Positions 44,097 through 53,103 of a stretch of DNA of 64,000 bases are shown piece after piece. The position numbers and the translations under genes were made by a program. The stretch is from positions 52,712 to 116,711 of the forward strand of contig NZ_JABANU010000004.1 of assembly GCF_016238445.1 (NCBI RefSeq). Direction: 5' to 3'. The stretch comes from Staphylococcus canis. GTDB lineage: Bacteria > Bacillota > Bacilli > Staphylococcales > Staphylococcaceae. Within the stretch, counting starts at the first letter, position 1. Each line of letters starts with the position of its first letter. The notes beneath the pieces are model-generated. The model did no database searches, was not told the origin of the DNA, and saw nothing but the letters and a program-made list of their open reading frames with translations.

Positions 44097-45808
44097 GTTT
44101 TAGAATGACAGAGTCTCAATATAACAGTTTATATGGTCCAACCACTGGTGATTCCATTCGTCTAGGTGATACGAATTTATTTGCGCGTGTCGAAAAAGAT
44201 TATGCATCTTTTGGTGATGAAGTTAGTTTTGGTGGCGGTAAAGTCATTCGTGACGGTATGGGACAAAACCCGAATATGACGCGTGATAATAAACGTGTTG
44301 CTGACTTAGTCATTACGAATGCTGTCGTAATAGACCATGATAAAGTCATTAAAGGTGATATTGGGATAAAAAATGGTTATATCATGGGCATTGGTCGTGC
44401 TGGTAACCCTGATATCATGGATGACATTGATATTGTTATAGGTGCTGCAACGGATGTCATTGCAGGTGAAGGTAAGATTGTAACAGCAGGGGGTATTGAT
44501 ACCCACGTCCACTTCATTAACCCAGAACAAGCAGAAGTTGCGTTAGAAAGTGGTATTACAACGCATATCGGTGGTGGTACAGGTGCATCTGAAGGTAGTA
44601 AAGCAACAACAGTAACACCTGGGACTTGGTATATTCACCGTATGTTAGAGGCGGCGGAGTCTTTACCGATTAATGTCGGGTTTACTGGAAAAGGGCAAGC
44701 AGCAAGTCATACTGCATTGATTGAACAAATTCATGCTGGTGTTATCGGTCTTAAAGTACACGAAGACTGGGGTGCGACACCATCAGCATTACGTAATGCG
44801 TTAGAAGTTGCAGATGAGTATGATGTTCAAATTGCACTGCATGCTGATACATTAAATGAAGCTGGATTCATGGAAGATACGATGAAAGCGATTGGCGATA
44901 AAGTCATTCATATGTATCATACAGAAGGTGCAGGCGGTGGTCACGCACCAGACTTAATTAAATCAGCATCTTATCCAAATGTCTTACCATCATCAACAAA
45001 TCCAACATTACCTTATACACATAATACCATTGATGAACATTTAGATATGGTTATGATTACGCATCACTTAAATGCGTCTATCCCAGAAGACGTTGCATTT
45101 GCGGATTCTCGTATCCGTAAAGAAACCATTGCAGCGGAAGACGTTCTACAAGACATGGGTGTTTTCAGTATGGTCAGCTCAGACTCTCAAGCGATGGGAC
45201 GTGTAGGTGAAGTGATTACACGTACATGGCAAGTGGCACACCGTATGAAAGCACAACGTGGCGCGTTAGAAGGAGATTCAGAATACAATGATAACAATCG
45301 TATTCGTCGTTACATTGCGAAATATACGATTAACCCTGCGATTACACATGGTATTTCTGAGTATGTCGGTTCAGTAGATGAAGGGAAACTTGCAGACCTT
45401 GTCATTTGGGATCCTCGTTTCTTTGGCGTTAAACCTGAAATGGTCGTTAAAGGTGGATTAATTAACGTTGCTGTAAACGGTGACGCTAATGGATCTATTC
45501 CAACATCAGAACCGATGAAATATCGTCGAATGTATGGACAACTTGGTGGTAACTTACAAAGTACTGCTATAACATTTGTCTCTGAAGCGGCATATATGGA
45601 TGGTATTCGTCGTACATTGAATCTAAAACGTCATGTACGTCCAGTCCGCAATATCCGTCAACTTACGAAAAAAGATATGAAAAATAATAGTGCGACACCA
45701 AAACTTGATGTCGATCCACAAACGTATGAAGTATTTGTAGATGGTGAGAAAATTACAAGTGAAGCAGCAACAGAATTACCTTTAGCACAACGCTATTTCT
45801 TATTCTAA
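44093..45808 (+). CDS. ureC: Urease alpha (catalytic) subunit UreC with Thr in place of the flap Cys
   Basis: 571 residues. All metal ligands are present, offset by 4 from Klebsiella numbering: His138 and His140 (DTHVH), Lys221 (GLKVHEDW, the carbamylated lysine), His250, His276 and Asp364 (SSDSQAMGR). The flap His324 is kept. The residue before it, Cys319 in Klebsiella and VCHHL in ordinary nickel ureases, is Thr323 here ([10 protein letters not shown]). No ureE, ureF, ureG or ureD follows; a terminator and an unrelated operon come next. The enzyme therefore either borrows accessory proteins from another locus or does not need them, as in the iron-containing UreA2B2 of Helicobacter mustelae. 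Confidence 0.95.
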   Translation: MSFRMTESQYNSLYGPTTGDSIRLGDTNLFARVEKDYASFGDEVSFGGGKVIRDGMGQNPNMTRDNKRVADLVITNAVVIDHDKVIKGDIGIKNGYIMGIGRAGNPDIMDDIDIVIGAATDVIAGEGKIVTAGGIDTHVHFINPEQAEVALESGITTHIGGGTGASEGSKATTVTPGTWYIHRMLEAAESLPINVGFTGKGQAASHTALIEQIHAGVIGLKVHEDWGATPSALRNALEVADEYDVQIALHADTLNEAGFMEDTMKAIGDKVIHMYHTEGAGGGHAPDLIKSASYPNVLPSSTNPTLPYTHNTIDEHLDMVMITHHLNASIPEDVAFADSRIRKETIAAEDVLQDMGVFSMVSSDSQAMGRVGEVITRTWQVAHRMKAQRGALEGDSEYNDNNRIRRYIAKYTINPAITHGISEYVGSVDEGKLADLVIWDPRFFGVKPEMVVKGGLINVAVNGDANGSIPTSEPMKYRRMYGQLGGNLQSTAITFVSEAAYMDGIRRTLNLKRHVRPVRNIRQLTKKDMKNNSATPKLDVDPQTYEVFVDGEKITSEAATELPLAQRYFLF

Positions 45809-45838
45809 AATCTAAATCAATGTGAATTAACATGATCG

Positions 45839-45900
45839 AGGTCGAAGCACATACGTCTTTAGAAAATAACTTTAAGGACGTATGTTGTTTTGACCTTTTT
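45839..45900 (+). terminator. Terminator after ureC
   Basis: Nested stem AGGTC..ACATACGTC..TTTA / TAA..GGACGTATGT..GACCT followed by TTTTT. It closes the urease operon after three genes. Confidence 0.85.
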
Positions 45901-45967
45901 GTATTTACGAGATACTCATGTTGCTTGTATATTTGAAGGGAGCATGATAGATTTTGAAGTGTTAAAA

Positions 45968-45982
45968 TCGTAAATATTACGA
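45968..45982. promoter_or_regulatory. Zur box upstream of dcd-G3E operon
   Basis: TCGTAAATATTACGA matches the Bacillus/Staphylococcus Zur consensus TCGTAATNATTACGA at 13 of 14 defined positions, with symmetry extending three bases further on each side. It lies 30 bases before the dcd start codon, where bound Zur would block transcription. Confidence 0.75.
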
Positions 45983-46011
45983 TTTGAAAAATAGAAAAGT
46001 GAGGGACGATT

Positions 46012-46557
46012 ATGATTTTATCAGATAGTGATATTTTTCAATTTATTGAGCAAGGCACGCTTAAAATTTCACCTTTTGAAAAAGCCCATGTAGAGCCAGC
46101 ATCAATTGATTTAACATTAGGCCAACATTACTTAAAACCGCAAGCACCTCAAAATGGCGTACAAAAGTTAAGCGAACCGATTACATATGAAGATATCGAA
46201 GCAGATCGTGTTGTGATTCCGGCACACGCATTTATACTCGCAACGACTGAAGAATATTTGACGTTACCACGTGATCTGACTGGATTTATCGAGGGGCGCA
46301 GTTCAGTGGGGCGCGCAGGATTATTTATTCAAAATGCCGGTTGGGTAGATCCAGGTTTTAAAGGGAAAATCACGTTAGAGTTGTATAACGCAAATGACTT
46401 TCCGCTTGAAGTTCAACAAGGGCAACGCATTTGTCAAATCGTACTTGCGATGACAAAAACAGCACCAACTGTAATGTACCAAGGTAAATATCAAGGGCAA
46501 AATAAGACAACAGGCAGTCGCTTTTTCCGTGATTGGATGAAGGATGGCGGATATTAG
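46012..46557 (+). CDS. dcd: dCTP deaminase Dcd
   Basis: 181 residues. Dcd/dUTPase-fold signatures: EPASIDLTLGQHYLKP, then IEGRSSVGRAGLFIQNAGWVDPGFKGKITLELYN with the catalytic-region Arg, Ser and Glu, and GQRICQIVLA. It deaminates dCTP to dUTP (to dUMP in bifunctional forms; not decidable here). Dcd is a zinc-free enzyme, unlike dCMP and cytidine deaminases. GTGAGGG lies upstream. A Zur box precedes it and its stop overlaps the next start (TAGTG), so it is co-regulated with the G3E GTPase. Confidence 0.88.
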   Translation: MILSDSDIFQFIEQGTLKISPFEKAHVEPASIDLTLGQHYLKPQAPQNGVQKLSEPITYEDIEADRVVIPAHAFILATTEEYLTLPRDLTGFIEGRSSVGRAGLFIQNAGWVDPGFKGKITLELYNANDFPLEVQQGQRICQIVLAMTKTAPTVMYQGKYQGQNKTTGSRFFRDWMKDGGY

Positions 46558-47456
46558 TGGATATTATCATTTTAACGGGATTTTTAGGGAGTGGTAAAAC
46601 ATCACTATTAAACGCTTTAATTCGTGATGCCAAAAATAAATCACTGCAAATGGCAGTCGTAATGAATGATTTTGGCCATCAAAATGTAGATGCACATCTC
46701 GTAGATAATGATGTATCAGTGACACCATTGACAGATGGATGTGTATGCTGTACCTTAAAGGCGGATTTAACCACACAATTACATGAGCTTTATCTGTCGC
46801 ATCAACCTGATGTTGTTTTTGTTGAATGTAGTGGTATTGCCCATCCTATTGATGTTTTAGATGCGTGTCTAACACCTGTGCTTGCATCGATTACCAATCA
46901 CGTACACTTAGTTGGGATTATCGATGCCGTAGCGATGCAGCAAAGAGAGTCATATCCGGAAACTGTACAACATCTCATGGCAGAACAGTTAAAATATACA
47001 AGTACGATATGTATTAATAAAATTGATTTAGTGGACACAACTGAGTTAGCACATGTTACACAAGTTGTACAAGATACATATCCACATACTCCTTACTATT
47101 TAACACAAAATGGCGATATGACACTCGACGAAATTTCAAAATTAGCACACATACCGCACTCAACAACGACACATCATCATGCGCATATGACTCATTTTTT
47201 ATATGAGATAGAGAGACCCGTTCGTCAACATGCATTAATTGAATGTTTAAAACAACTTCCGAAATCCGTTTACAGAGTTAAGGGGTTTGTTGATTTTTCG
47301 GATGATGACACACAAAAAAGCGTACAATATGTGCCATATCATCTTGATTTAAAAACGACTCAAGTGTCTTTACCATCATATTTAGTAGTAATAGGATATG
47401 AGATGGATACTGAACAGTTAAGAAGTCAATTTGATGAAATGATATTTGCTTCTTAA
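46557..47456 (+). CDS. G3E-family (COG0523) GTPase, putative zinc metallochaperone
   Basis: 299 residues from GTG at 46557, which overlaps the dcd stop by one base; an ATG at 46533 inside dcd is less likely. Walker A GFLGSGKTS, metal-binding CxCC motif DGCVCCTLKADL, VVFVECSGIAHP, guanine-recognition NKID, and a His-rich insert HSTTTHHHAHMTHF before the C-terminal domain (about residue 205). These features define the ZagA/ZigA/YciC-type subgroup of COG0523, which shares the G3E family with UreG and HypB. The Zur box of the operon supports a role under zinc starvation; a nickel role for the nearby urease is the main alternative. Confidence 0.85.
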   Translation: MDIIILTGFLGSGKTSLLNALIRDAKNKSLQMAVVMNDFGHQNVDAHLVDNDVSVTPLTDGCVCCTLKADLTTQLHELYLSHQPDVVFVECSGIAHPIDVLDACLTPVLASITNHVHLVGIIDAVAMQQRESYPETVQHLMAEQLKYTSTICINKIDLVDTTELAHVTQVVQDTYPHTPYYLTQNGDMTLDEISKLAHIPHSTTTHHHAHMTHFLYEIERPVRQHALIECLKQLPKSVYRVKGFVDFSDDDTQKSVQYVPYHLDLKTTQVSLPSYLVVIGYEMDTEQLRSQFDEMIFAS

Positions 47457-47470
47457 TATATTGATATTAA

Positions 47471-47540
47471 AAAAGAGGCTAGGACACTATAACGTTAATA
47501 ATCAAAGTAACGTTATGAGCATCTAGCCTCTTTGTTTTAA
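47471..47540. terminator. Bidirectional terminator
   Basis: AAAGAGGCTAG/CTAGCCTCTTT with inner TAACGTTA-type pairing, flanked by A and T runs, between the convergent G3E and fmhA-like genes. Confidence 0.85.
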
Positions 47541-47551
47541 AACGAGTCATT

Positions 47552-48787
47552 TTAACTGCGTAAGCGATATAGTTGATAGAGTAGTGGGTGTACAGGTTTG
47601 ATAAAGTCTCCAATGAGTTCTTCCACATGCCCACCAAAGCCTTTTTTGAAATCAAGTACGCCGTAATCTTGAGCTTCAGGTGTGAAGTCACCAGTAATAC
47701 CAAAGAAATTGTAACGCGGTATATTTTGGCTTAATGCATATTGAATCATTGCCCATTGTAATGCATAATTCCCCATGTAACGGTTAAATTGAGGATTGGA
47801 TCCGCTATACATATAAGTTAACTCATGTTCAGTTTCTACAAAAATAGCAGAAGCAAGATAAAGCGTTTTGCCATGTTGTTGATATAAATGCTCTGCTTCT
47901 TTTTGACGTTTTTGAATACTTGAGACGATAATTTCTTGATCTTTGAGTACATTTCGTTTTTTCTTAGATGGTGCTTGGTCTACAGCGTCTTGAAGGCGTT
48001 TGCGTTTCGCTTCTGCAGCTTCAAGTTCATTTTTTAAGTGATCGAGATGTTCGTCTAAATCTAAATAGGCCACTTTTAAATGTGACATACCTTCATAAGT
48101 AGATAAAAAGCGTTTTAAATCATCCTTTGAAAATAAGGAGAAGTTGTGTTTTTGTTCAGCCATTTGATAGAGACTGTAGAAAATGTCGAATTCATCTGGA
48201 GTTAAATCGCGTACTTTCACACCCATATCGATAGACTTACGAATACCACGGGACGTATTATAATCCATGTTCGCTAAAAGTTCAGATTCAGTTTGCCCTT
48301 CTAGATTTAAAACAGAGAGCCATCGTGCTTGACTCATTTTACCATATCCTACTGAAAAACCTTGATGACGATAGCCTAACTTTTCAAGGCAAGAAACCAT
48401 CGCATTGTGATTATAAGATGATACAATTTCACCATGGTGATTACGAATATGTTCTATAATATAAGGATCTACTAATACAAAAATAGTTTTTTGACGCCAT
48501 AAATAGTCTGTGAGAGATTTGAAGTAAAAATCAACAAGCTCAATATTACGATAGTCCATCACTGGACCACGGTGACTATAAGCATAATTAAAAAACTTCA
48601 TCACAGGGGCCATAGTAAAAAGACCTGCCGCAATCACGCGATTCATCTCATCTTTAACACCTAATAACGCGACAGATTGTTGTGCTTGTTGTCTATAATT
48701 AAAATGTTGAATAGATTGTGTATATTGACTCGGATGTGATTGTATAAAAGATTGATATTCATCTTTTGTTAGTTCTGTGAAATACAT
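47552..48787 (-). CDS. fmhA: FemA/FemB-family aminoacyltransferase, FmhA-like
   Basis: 411 residues. FemABX double-GNAT fold with a coiled-coil arm (about 245-310, EHLDHLKNELEAAEAKRKRLQ). Conserved stretches include HRGPVMDYRNIELV, FVLVDPYIIE, RGIRKSIDMGVKVRDL, MYSGSNPQFNRYMGNYALQW and FFGITGDF. They fit S. aureus FmhA better than FemA or FmhB from memory. Such enzymes transfer amino acids from aminoacyl-tRNA to the peptidoglycan interbridge; FmhA-type proteins are linked to serine incorporation. AAAGGAG lies upstream. Monocistronic. Confidence 0.82.
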   Translation of the reverse strand: MYFTELTKDEYQSFIQSHPSQYTQSIQHFNYRQQAQQSVALLGVKDEMNRVIAAGLFTMAPVMKFFNYAYSHRGPVMDYRNIELVDFYFKSLTDYLWRQKTIFVLVDPYIIEHIRNHHGEIVSSYNHNAMVSCLEKLGYRHQGFSVGYGKMSQARWLSVLNLEGQTESELLANMDYNTSRGIRKSIDMGVKVRDLTPDEFDIFYSLYQMAEQKHNFSLFSKDDLKRFLSTYEGMSHLKVAYLDLDEHLDHLKNELEAAEAKRKRLQDAVDQAPSKKKRNVLKDQEIIVSSIQKRQKEAEHLYQQHGKTLYLASAIFVETEHELTYMYSGSNPQFNRYMGNYALQWAMIQYALSQNIPRYNFFGITGDFTPEAQDYGVLDFKKGFGGHVEELIGDFIKPVHPLLYQLYRLRS

Positions 48788-48982
48788 AACATTCGCTCCT
48801 TTGGTAACTATAAAGTACCATTTTTAAATAAGAGAAGCTATTAAAAATCAAACTTTTATTTTTATTATAAAACTAAGGCCACTTGTGAAAGCGCTATCAA
48901 ATTGATATAATAGAGATGAGGAAGGATATATAATAGAAGATTATTTTTATGAGATATGTATATATTCGAGGAGGGATGTATC

Positions 48983-49405
48983 ATGTATCAAAATATTTTA
49001 GTACCTTACGATTTTGGAAACAGTTTTAAAAATATACCAGAGCAATTGGTTAATCTAACACGCGCAAATGATGATTATCGTATTGTGATTTTTAACGTTA
49101 TATCAGAAATGGAACTCGCGAATTATGTCCGTTATCAAGGAAAGCACTTTGATGAGGTCGTTAAAGAAAAAGAAGAAGAAATTAAGCCATTTTTAGAAAC
49201 ACTAGATGAACAATCATTAAAATATGAAGTAAAATTCACAACTGGAACCGCAACAAAAACAATCGTTGAAGAAATTGAAAATCATCCATATGATATTGTA
49301 GTAATGAGTAACAAGCGTTCAGAAATTGATATTAAACATGTGCTTGGGCATGTCACACATAAAATTGCCAAACGGGTAAATATTCCTGTGATGATAGTGA
49401 AGTAA
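48983..49405 (+). CDS. Universal stress protein (UspA family)
   Basis: 140 residues from the ATG at 48983 (GGAGGG 7 bases before; an upstream in-frame ATG at 48956 lacks a site). ILVPYDFGNSFKNIPEQL opens the domain. The C-terminal part has DIVVMSNKRSEIDIKHVLGHVTHKIAKRVNIPVMIVK, a variant of the ATP-binding G-2x-G-9x-G(S/T) loop with Gly/Ser positions altered, so nucleotide binding is uncertain. Terminator follows. Confidence 0.85.
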   Translation: MYQNILVPYDFGNSFKNIPEQLVNLTRANDDYRIVIFNVISEMELANYVRYQGKHFDEVVKEKEEEIKPFLETLDEQSLKYEVKFTTGTATKTIVEEIENHPYDIVVMSNKRSEIDIKHVLGHVTHKIAKRVNIPVMIVK

Positions 49406-49414
49406 GTGACATTA

Positions 49415-49464
49415 TAGGGTGTTACAGTTAGTCATATGCGACTAATATGTAATACCCTTTTTTG
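49415..49464 (+). terminator. Terminator after universal stress protein gene
   Basis: Stem AGGGTGTTACA..TTAGTC/GACTAA..TGTAATACCCT followed by TTTTTT. Confidence 0.85.
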
Positions 49465-49525
49465 TTGGCTCTATACTTTTAATAGTTGGTGAAATATTCA
49501 CTGACCGTTAAAAGTATAGAGCCAA
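49465..49525. repeat. 18-bp perfect inverted repeat
   Basis: TTGGCTCTATACTTTTAA (49465-49482) and its exact complement at 49508-49525, loop 25 bases. It directly abuts the ABC-F remnant on one side and the stress-protein terminator on the other. It could be a terminator for the minus strand or the scar of a lost element. Confidence 0.6.
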
Positions 49526-49704
49526 AATCAGCTAAAATATGTCTAGCTTTACCTTCTGATACATTTACTTTTTCACGAATTGTGTTCAACAAAGTATTAT
49601 TGTTATTACTTTCAAATTCATGTTGTGAAAGATAGCCAATTTTTAAATTGTTTGCAGTTTTAATCGAACCTGCATCTATTACAATGAAAAATGTTTGATC
49701 CGTA
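49525..49704 (-). pseudogene. Remnant of an ABC-F ATPase gene
   Basis: The minus strand reads, with no stop and no start, a 60-residue fragment containing NLKIGYLSQHEFESNNNNTLL and NTIREKVNVSEGKARHILADF. That is the region of ABC-F proteins after the first Walker A of the second nucleotide-binding domain (GYLSQ, then a ..EGKARHIL.. helix). No Walker or signature motif flanks it, so only a fragment survives. Intact relatives act on the ribosome, some giving antibiotic resistance. Confidence 0.55.
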
Positions 49705-49776
49705 TTTTGATATCTTTATAGAGAAAGAACATAACGCATGTTAAGATAACACAGAGAAACACAATGAGGTGAACCT

Positions 49777-50658
49777 ATGGATATTAAACAAATGACATAC
49801 TTTGTTGAGATTGTGAAACAAGGGGGCATGACACGTGCAGCAGAGTCGCTTTACATTGCACAACCTACGATCAGTAAAGCCATTAAAGAATTAGAACAAG
49901 AGCTCGGCAATACATTATTTGATCGCTCTAAAAGACAGCTTGCGCTAACAGATGTTGGTAAAGTTTTTTATGATAAATCTCTTGAAATCTTAAAGTTATA
50001 CGACAATTTACCGAATGAAATTAGCAGTGTGTTAGGTGTAGAACAAGGTCATATTACGATTGGTTTATCTGCAATTATGGATATGGAACGATTTAGTCAT
50101 GTACTTGGTCAATTTCATCAAAAGTATCCCAATGTGACATTTAATTTACTAGAAAACGGTGGAAAAACGATTGAAACGCAAATTCGTAAAGGTGACATAA
50201 ACATCGGTGTCACGTCACTCCCAGTAGATGATCTCCAATTTGACTCTTTTCCTCTTTACTCGGAAAAGTTCCAAGTTGTTGCCCATCAATCGCATCCTCT
50301 AGCGAAGCGGTCATCAGTTAAAATATCAGATTTAAAAGATGAAGATTTCATCCTATTTAATGAAGATTTTTATTTGAATGACAGGATCATTGCGGCAGCC
50401 CGTCAAGTAGGATTTGTACCCAATATTGTTTCGAAAATTTCGCAATGGCATTTTATTGAATATCTACTGAGCGCAAAAATGGGCATTAGTATTTTACCGG
50501 AAAATATTGTACGAATTATAAGTCAGAATCCTAATATTAGTGTCATCCCATTGAGTGATCAAGAGTTGCAGTGGGAAATGGGCGTCATTTGGAAAAAAGA
50601 AGCATATCTTAATCATGCGACTTATACCTTTTTAGATTACCTTAATATTCATCATTAA
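49777..50658 (+). CDS. cidR: LysR-type regulator CidR
   Basis: 293 residues. N-terminal winged helix MDIKQMTYFVEIVKQGGMTRAAESLYIAQPTISKAIKELE, then a periplasmic-binding-like effector domain (about 90-290). Followed at once by cidA and cidB, the arrangement of the staphylococcal cid locus in which CidR activates cidABC under glucose and acetate excess. GAGGTGA precedes the ATG. Confidence 0.9.
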   Translation: MDIKQMTYFVEIVKQGGMTRAAESLYIAQPTISKAIKELEQELGNTLFDRSKRQLALTDVGKVFYDKSLEILKLYDNLPNEISSVLGVEQGHITIGLSAIMDMERFSHVLGQFHQKYPNVTFNLLENGGKTIETQIRKGDINIGVTSLPVDDLQFDSFPLYSEKFQVVAHQSHPLAKRSSVKISDLKDEDFILFNEDFYLNDRIIAAARQVGFVPNIVSKISQWHFIEYLLSAKMGISILPENIVRIISQNPNISVIPLSDQELQWEMGVIWKKEAYLNHATYTFLDYLNIHH

Positions 50659-50765
50659 CTTTGAATCATAGATAAAAGTAATGGGTTATATGAAAAACCT
50701 ATATTTTTATTATGTGTAATAAGCCGTTATAATAAAGTTATTCGAATGAAGAAAGGGTGTTGAAA

Positions 50766-51155
50766 ATGACTGTAAGTAAAATTGCAAGGACCTTCATACA
50801 AATTGTTTTAATTTATATGATTACATTCGCAAGCAATTGGATTCAGCAGTATTTTCATCTCCCGATTGCAGGTAGTATTATTGGTTTATTTATATTTTTC
50901 TTACTGCTGCAATTTAAAATCATTAAAGTAGAATGGATCAAAGAAGGTGCGAACTTTCTACTAACAATGATGGTGTTTTTCTTCGTTCCATCAGTGGTAG
51001 GCGTGATGGATGTTGTCACTGAAATGGATTTAAACTTTATACTCTTTTTCCTATTACTTGTAATAGGTACGATCCTTGTAGCATTATGTTCAGGTTTAGT
51101 GGCTGAAAAAATGACTATGGGACGCCTATTTCACCAACCCCGAGGTGATCAGTAA
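50766..51155 (+). CDS. cidA: Holin-like protein CidA
   Basis: 129 residues from the ATG at 50766 (AAAGGGTG before; an upstream TTG is possible). Four membrane segments. [49 protein letters not shown] and [12 protein letters not shown] match CidA/LrgA. It is a membrane effector of programmed lysis and overflow metabolism. Stop and cidB start overlap in TAATG. Confidence 0.92.
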   Translation: MTVSKIARTFIQIVLIYMITFASNWIQQYFHLPIAGSIIGLFIFFLLLQFKIIKVEWIKEGANFLLTMMVFFFVPSVVGVMDVVTEMDLNFILFFLLLVIGTILVALCSGLVAEKMTMGRLFHQPRGDQ

Positions 51156-51838
51156 TGTGGATGCAAGCTATGATAATGATTGCCCTAACAATTTTATTAT
51201 TCTTGCTTGCACGCCGAGTATATCTTAAGTTTAAGTCGCCATTTCTAAACCCCGCATTGATAACAGCGCTAGGAGTAATTTTAGTATTGCTCTTATTCCG
51301 TCAGGACTATCATGCATACATGGTTGGCGGTCAGTGGATTAATCAGTTACTGAGTTGTACAGTGGTGTGTCTCGCGTACCCATTGTATATTAATCGCCAT
51401 AAAATCCTTAGACATTTTCGAACAATATTCACGAGTGTCATCACAGCAGTAATTTTAAACTTTTCCCTAATTTTCTTCTCTCTCAAATTACTCGGATACA
51501 GTCGTGAAGATATTGTCACATTATTACCTCGTTCCATCACAGCAGCTGTTGGGATTCAAGTTTCTCATCAGTTAGGCGGCGAGGATACAGTAACGTCGAT
51601 GTTTATCATCGCAACCGGTATATTAGGAAGTATTTTAGGTGCCATACTCATTAAATTAACCAATTTCCAATCCTCCATAGCGCGTGGGATGACTTTTGGC
51701 AATGCTTCTCACGCATTCGGGACTGCCCGAGCCCTTGAAATAGATATTGAGTCTGGCGCTTTTAGTTCAATTGGCATGATACTTACCGCTGTGATAAGTT
51801 CAATTATGCTCCCTTTATTGTTGATGTTATTTTATTAA
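51155..51838 (+). CDS. cidB: CidB (LrgB-family membrane protein)
   Basis: 227 residues with about seven hydrophobic segments. The family signature region [21 protein letters not shown] and the C-terminal [27 protein letters not shown] are clear. It works with CidA; LrgB-family proteins have been linked to organic acid transport. CGAGGTGA lies upstream of the coupled start. No cidC (pyruvate oxidase) follows; a terminator closes the operon, unlike the cidABC arrangement of S. aureus. Confidence 0.92.
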   Translation: MWMQAMIMIALTILLFLLARRVYLKFKSPFLNPALITALGVILVLLLFRQDYHAYMVGGQWINQLLSCTVVCLAYPLYINRHKILRHFRTIFTSVITAVILNFSLIFFSLKLLGYSREDIVTLLPRSITAAVGIQVSHQLGGEDTVTSMFIIATGILGSILGAILIKLTNFQSSIARGMTFGNASHAFGTARALEIDIESGAFSSIGMILTAVISSIMLPLLLMLFY

Positions 51839-51851
51839 TTCTTAAAGTTGT

Positions 51852-51884
51852 CCTTGGTATTCCCCCTAATACCAAGGCTTTTTT
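51852..51884 (+). terminator. Terminator after cidB
   Basis: CCTTGGTATT/AATACCAAGG, six-base loop, then CTTTTTTG. Confidence 0.92.
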
Positions 51885-51998
51885 GTGCTTAATAATGTCC
51901 GATATTTAGTAAAGTTACGATAATGTTCATAGGCTAAGTGATTTTAGATATGATAAAATAACAATGATATCATCACTTGGTGGAGGTGTTTTAACCTG

Positions 51999-52181
51999 AT
52001 GTATACGTTCATTATTATACTTGGCATACTTACATTTGTGATGTGGACGATTACAATTTTAGCATTCAAAAAATCATCAAATCATAAAAGTCAAAAGCCT
52101 GCAAACTTGGCTATTATTTCAGCCGTGATTACTACACTTTGGGTGATGTTGATGATTATTCGAAGTTTAAATTAGTCTAAA
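51999..52181 (+). CDS. Small membrane protein, possibly frameshifted
   Basis: 60 residues as read. The first membrane segment (about 3-23, FIIILGILTFVMWTITILAF) is followed by KKSSNHKSQK and a second hydrophobic run NLAIISAVITTLL. The frame then turns hydrophilic (GDVDDYSKFKLV). Removing one T from the TTTT at 52138-52141 would give a natural second segment ending WVMLMIIRSLN. So either a homopolymer error or a real frameshift is likely. GGAGGTG lies 10 bases upstream. Confidence 0.5.
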
Positions 52182-52201
52182 AAGCGCATATTTATAAACA
52201 A

Positions 52202-52278
52202 AGCACCTTTGAAAAAGATAGTGTTACGGAGTTTTTGCCATCTCACGTAATCGTATTTTCTTTTTCGAAAGGGCTTTT
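52202..52278 (+). terminator. Terminator with long imperfect stem
   Basis: AGCACCTTTGAAAAAGATA pairs with TATTTTCTTTTTCGAAAGGGCT (mismatches), then TTTT. The 239-bp gap 52182-52420 holds nothing else clear. Confidence 0.6.
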
Positions 52279-52426
52279 TATTTTGGATATTGATACAACG
52301 CAATAATATTATAAATGAATTCAATACATATAACTTGCATGCTTAGGTAATATAAAATATAATCTAACCACGCTTTAAGAGTAATAGAGTAATGAAATTT
52401 AGAGATATCAGAAAGGTGATATGACA

Positions 52427-53056
52427 ATGGCTTTAAATAATAACTTTGACGAGATTTTAACAGGTCGACGTTCAGTAAAAGTATTTGATGAGAATGTTAA
52501 AATACCACGTTCAGAAATGGATGAAATTCTGACTAAAGCAACATTAGCGCCATCATCTATTAATATGCAACCTTGGCGTTTAGTTGTTGTAGAGTCTGAA
52601 GAAGGTAAAGCGAAATTACGTCCGCTTGTTCAATTTAATACACGTCAAAATGATTCATCTGCAGCGATGATTGTGATTTTTGGAGATATGCGTAACTATG
52701 AATACGCAGAAGAGATTTATGGTTCAGCTGTAGAAAAAGGTTATATGCCACAAGAAGTAAAAGAGCAACTTGTTGAGCGTTTTGTAACAGGATATAAAGC
52801 ATTAGAACGTCCAGCAATGAATGACATTGTAAAGGTAGATAGTAGTCTAATGGCAATGCAATTAATGCTTGTAGCACGCCAATATGGATACGATACGAAT
52901 CCAATTGGTGGTTTTGATCGTGAAAATATCGCACAAGCTTTCGGACTCGATCCTGAACGCTATGTACCTGTGTTAATCGTAGCAATTGGAAAAGAGAAAG
53001 AACCTGGACGTCCATCATATCGTTTACCAGTAGATAAAACAGTTCAATACTTTTAA
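52427..53056 (+). CDS. Nitroreductase-family flavoprotein
   Basis: 209 residues from the ATG at 52427 (AAAGGTG 9 bases before; an ATG at 52421 is in frame). FDEILTGRRSVKVFDENVKI and LAPSSINMQPWRLVVV are the FMN-binding motifs; the C-terminal part has YGYDTNPIGGFDRENI and PVLIVAIGKEKEPGRPSYRLP. Resembles B. subtilis YdgI/YodC-type oxidoreductases. It is a second, distant paralogue of the enzyme at 26891-27556; substrate unknown. Confidence 0.88.
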   Translation: MALNNNFDEILTGRRSVKVFDENVKIPRSEMDEILTKATLAPSSINMQPWRLVVVESEEGKAKLRPLVQFNTRQNDSSAAMIVIFGDMRNYEYAEEIYGSAVEKGYMPQEVKEQLVERFVTGYKALERPAMNDIVKVDSSLMAMQLMLVARQYGYDTNPIGGFDRENIAQAFGLDPERYVPVLIVAIGKEKEPGRPSYRLPVDKTVQYF

Positions 53057-53062
53057 TCATAA

Positions 53063-53101
53063 AACACCCCTCTTTTAACATGAGTTGAAAGGAGGGGTGT
53101 T
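53063..53101. terminator. Bidirectional terminator
   Basis: AACACCCCTC/GAGGGGTGTT between the convergent nitroreductase and M23 peptidase genes. Confidence 0.85.
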
Positions 53102-53103
53102 AT

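Noticed and set aside
46557..47456. Assigning the G3E GTPase as a UreG substitute
   Set aside because: CxCC, the His-rich insert and the Zur box place it in the zinc-linked COG0523 subgroup, and it is separated from ureC by a strong terminator; kept only as an alternative.
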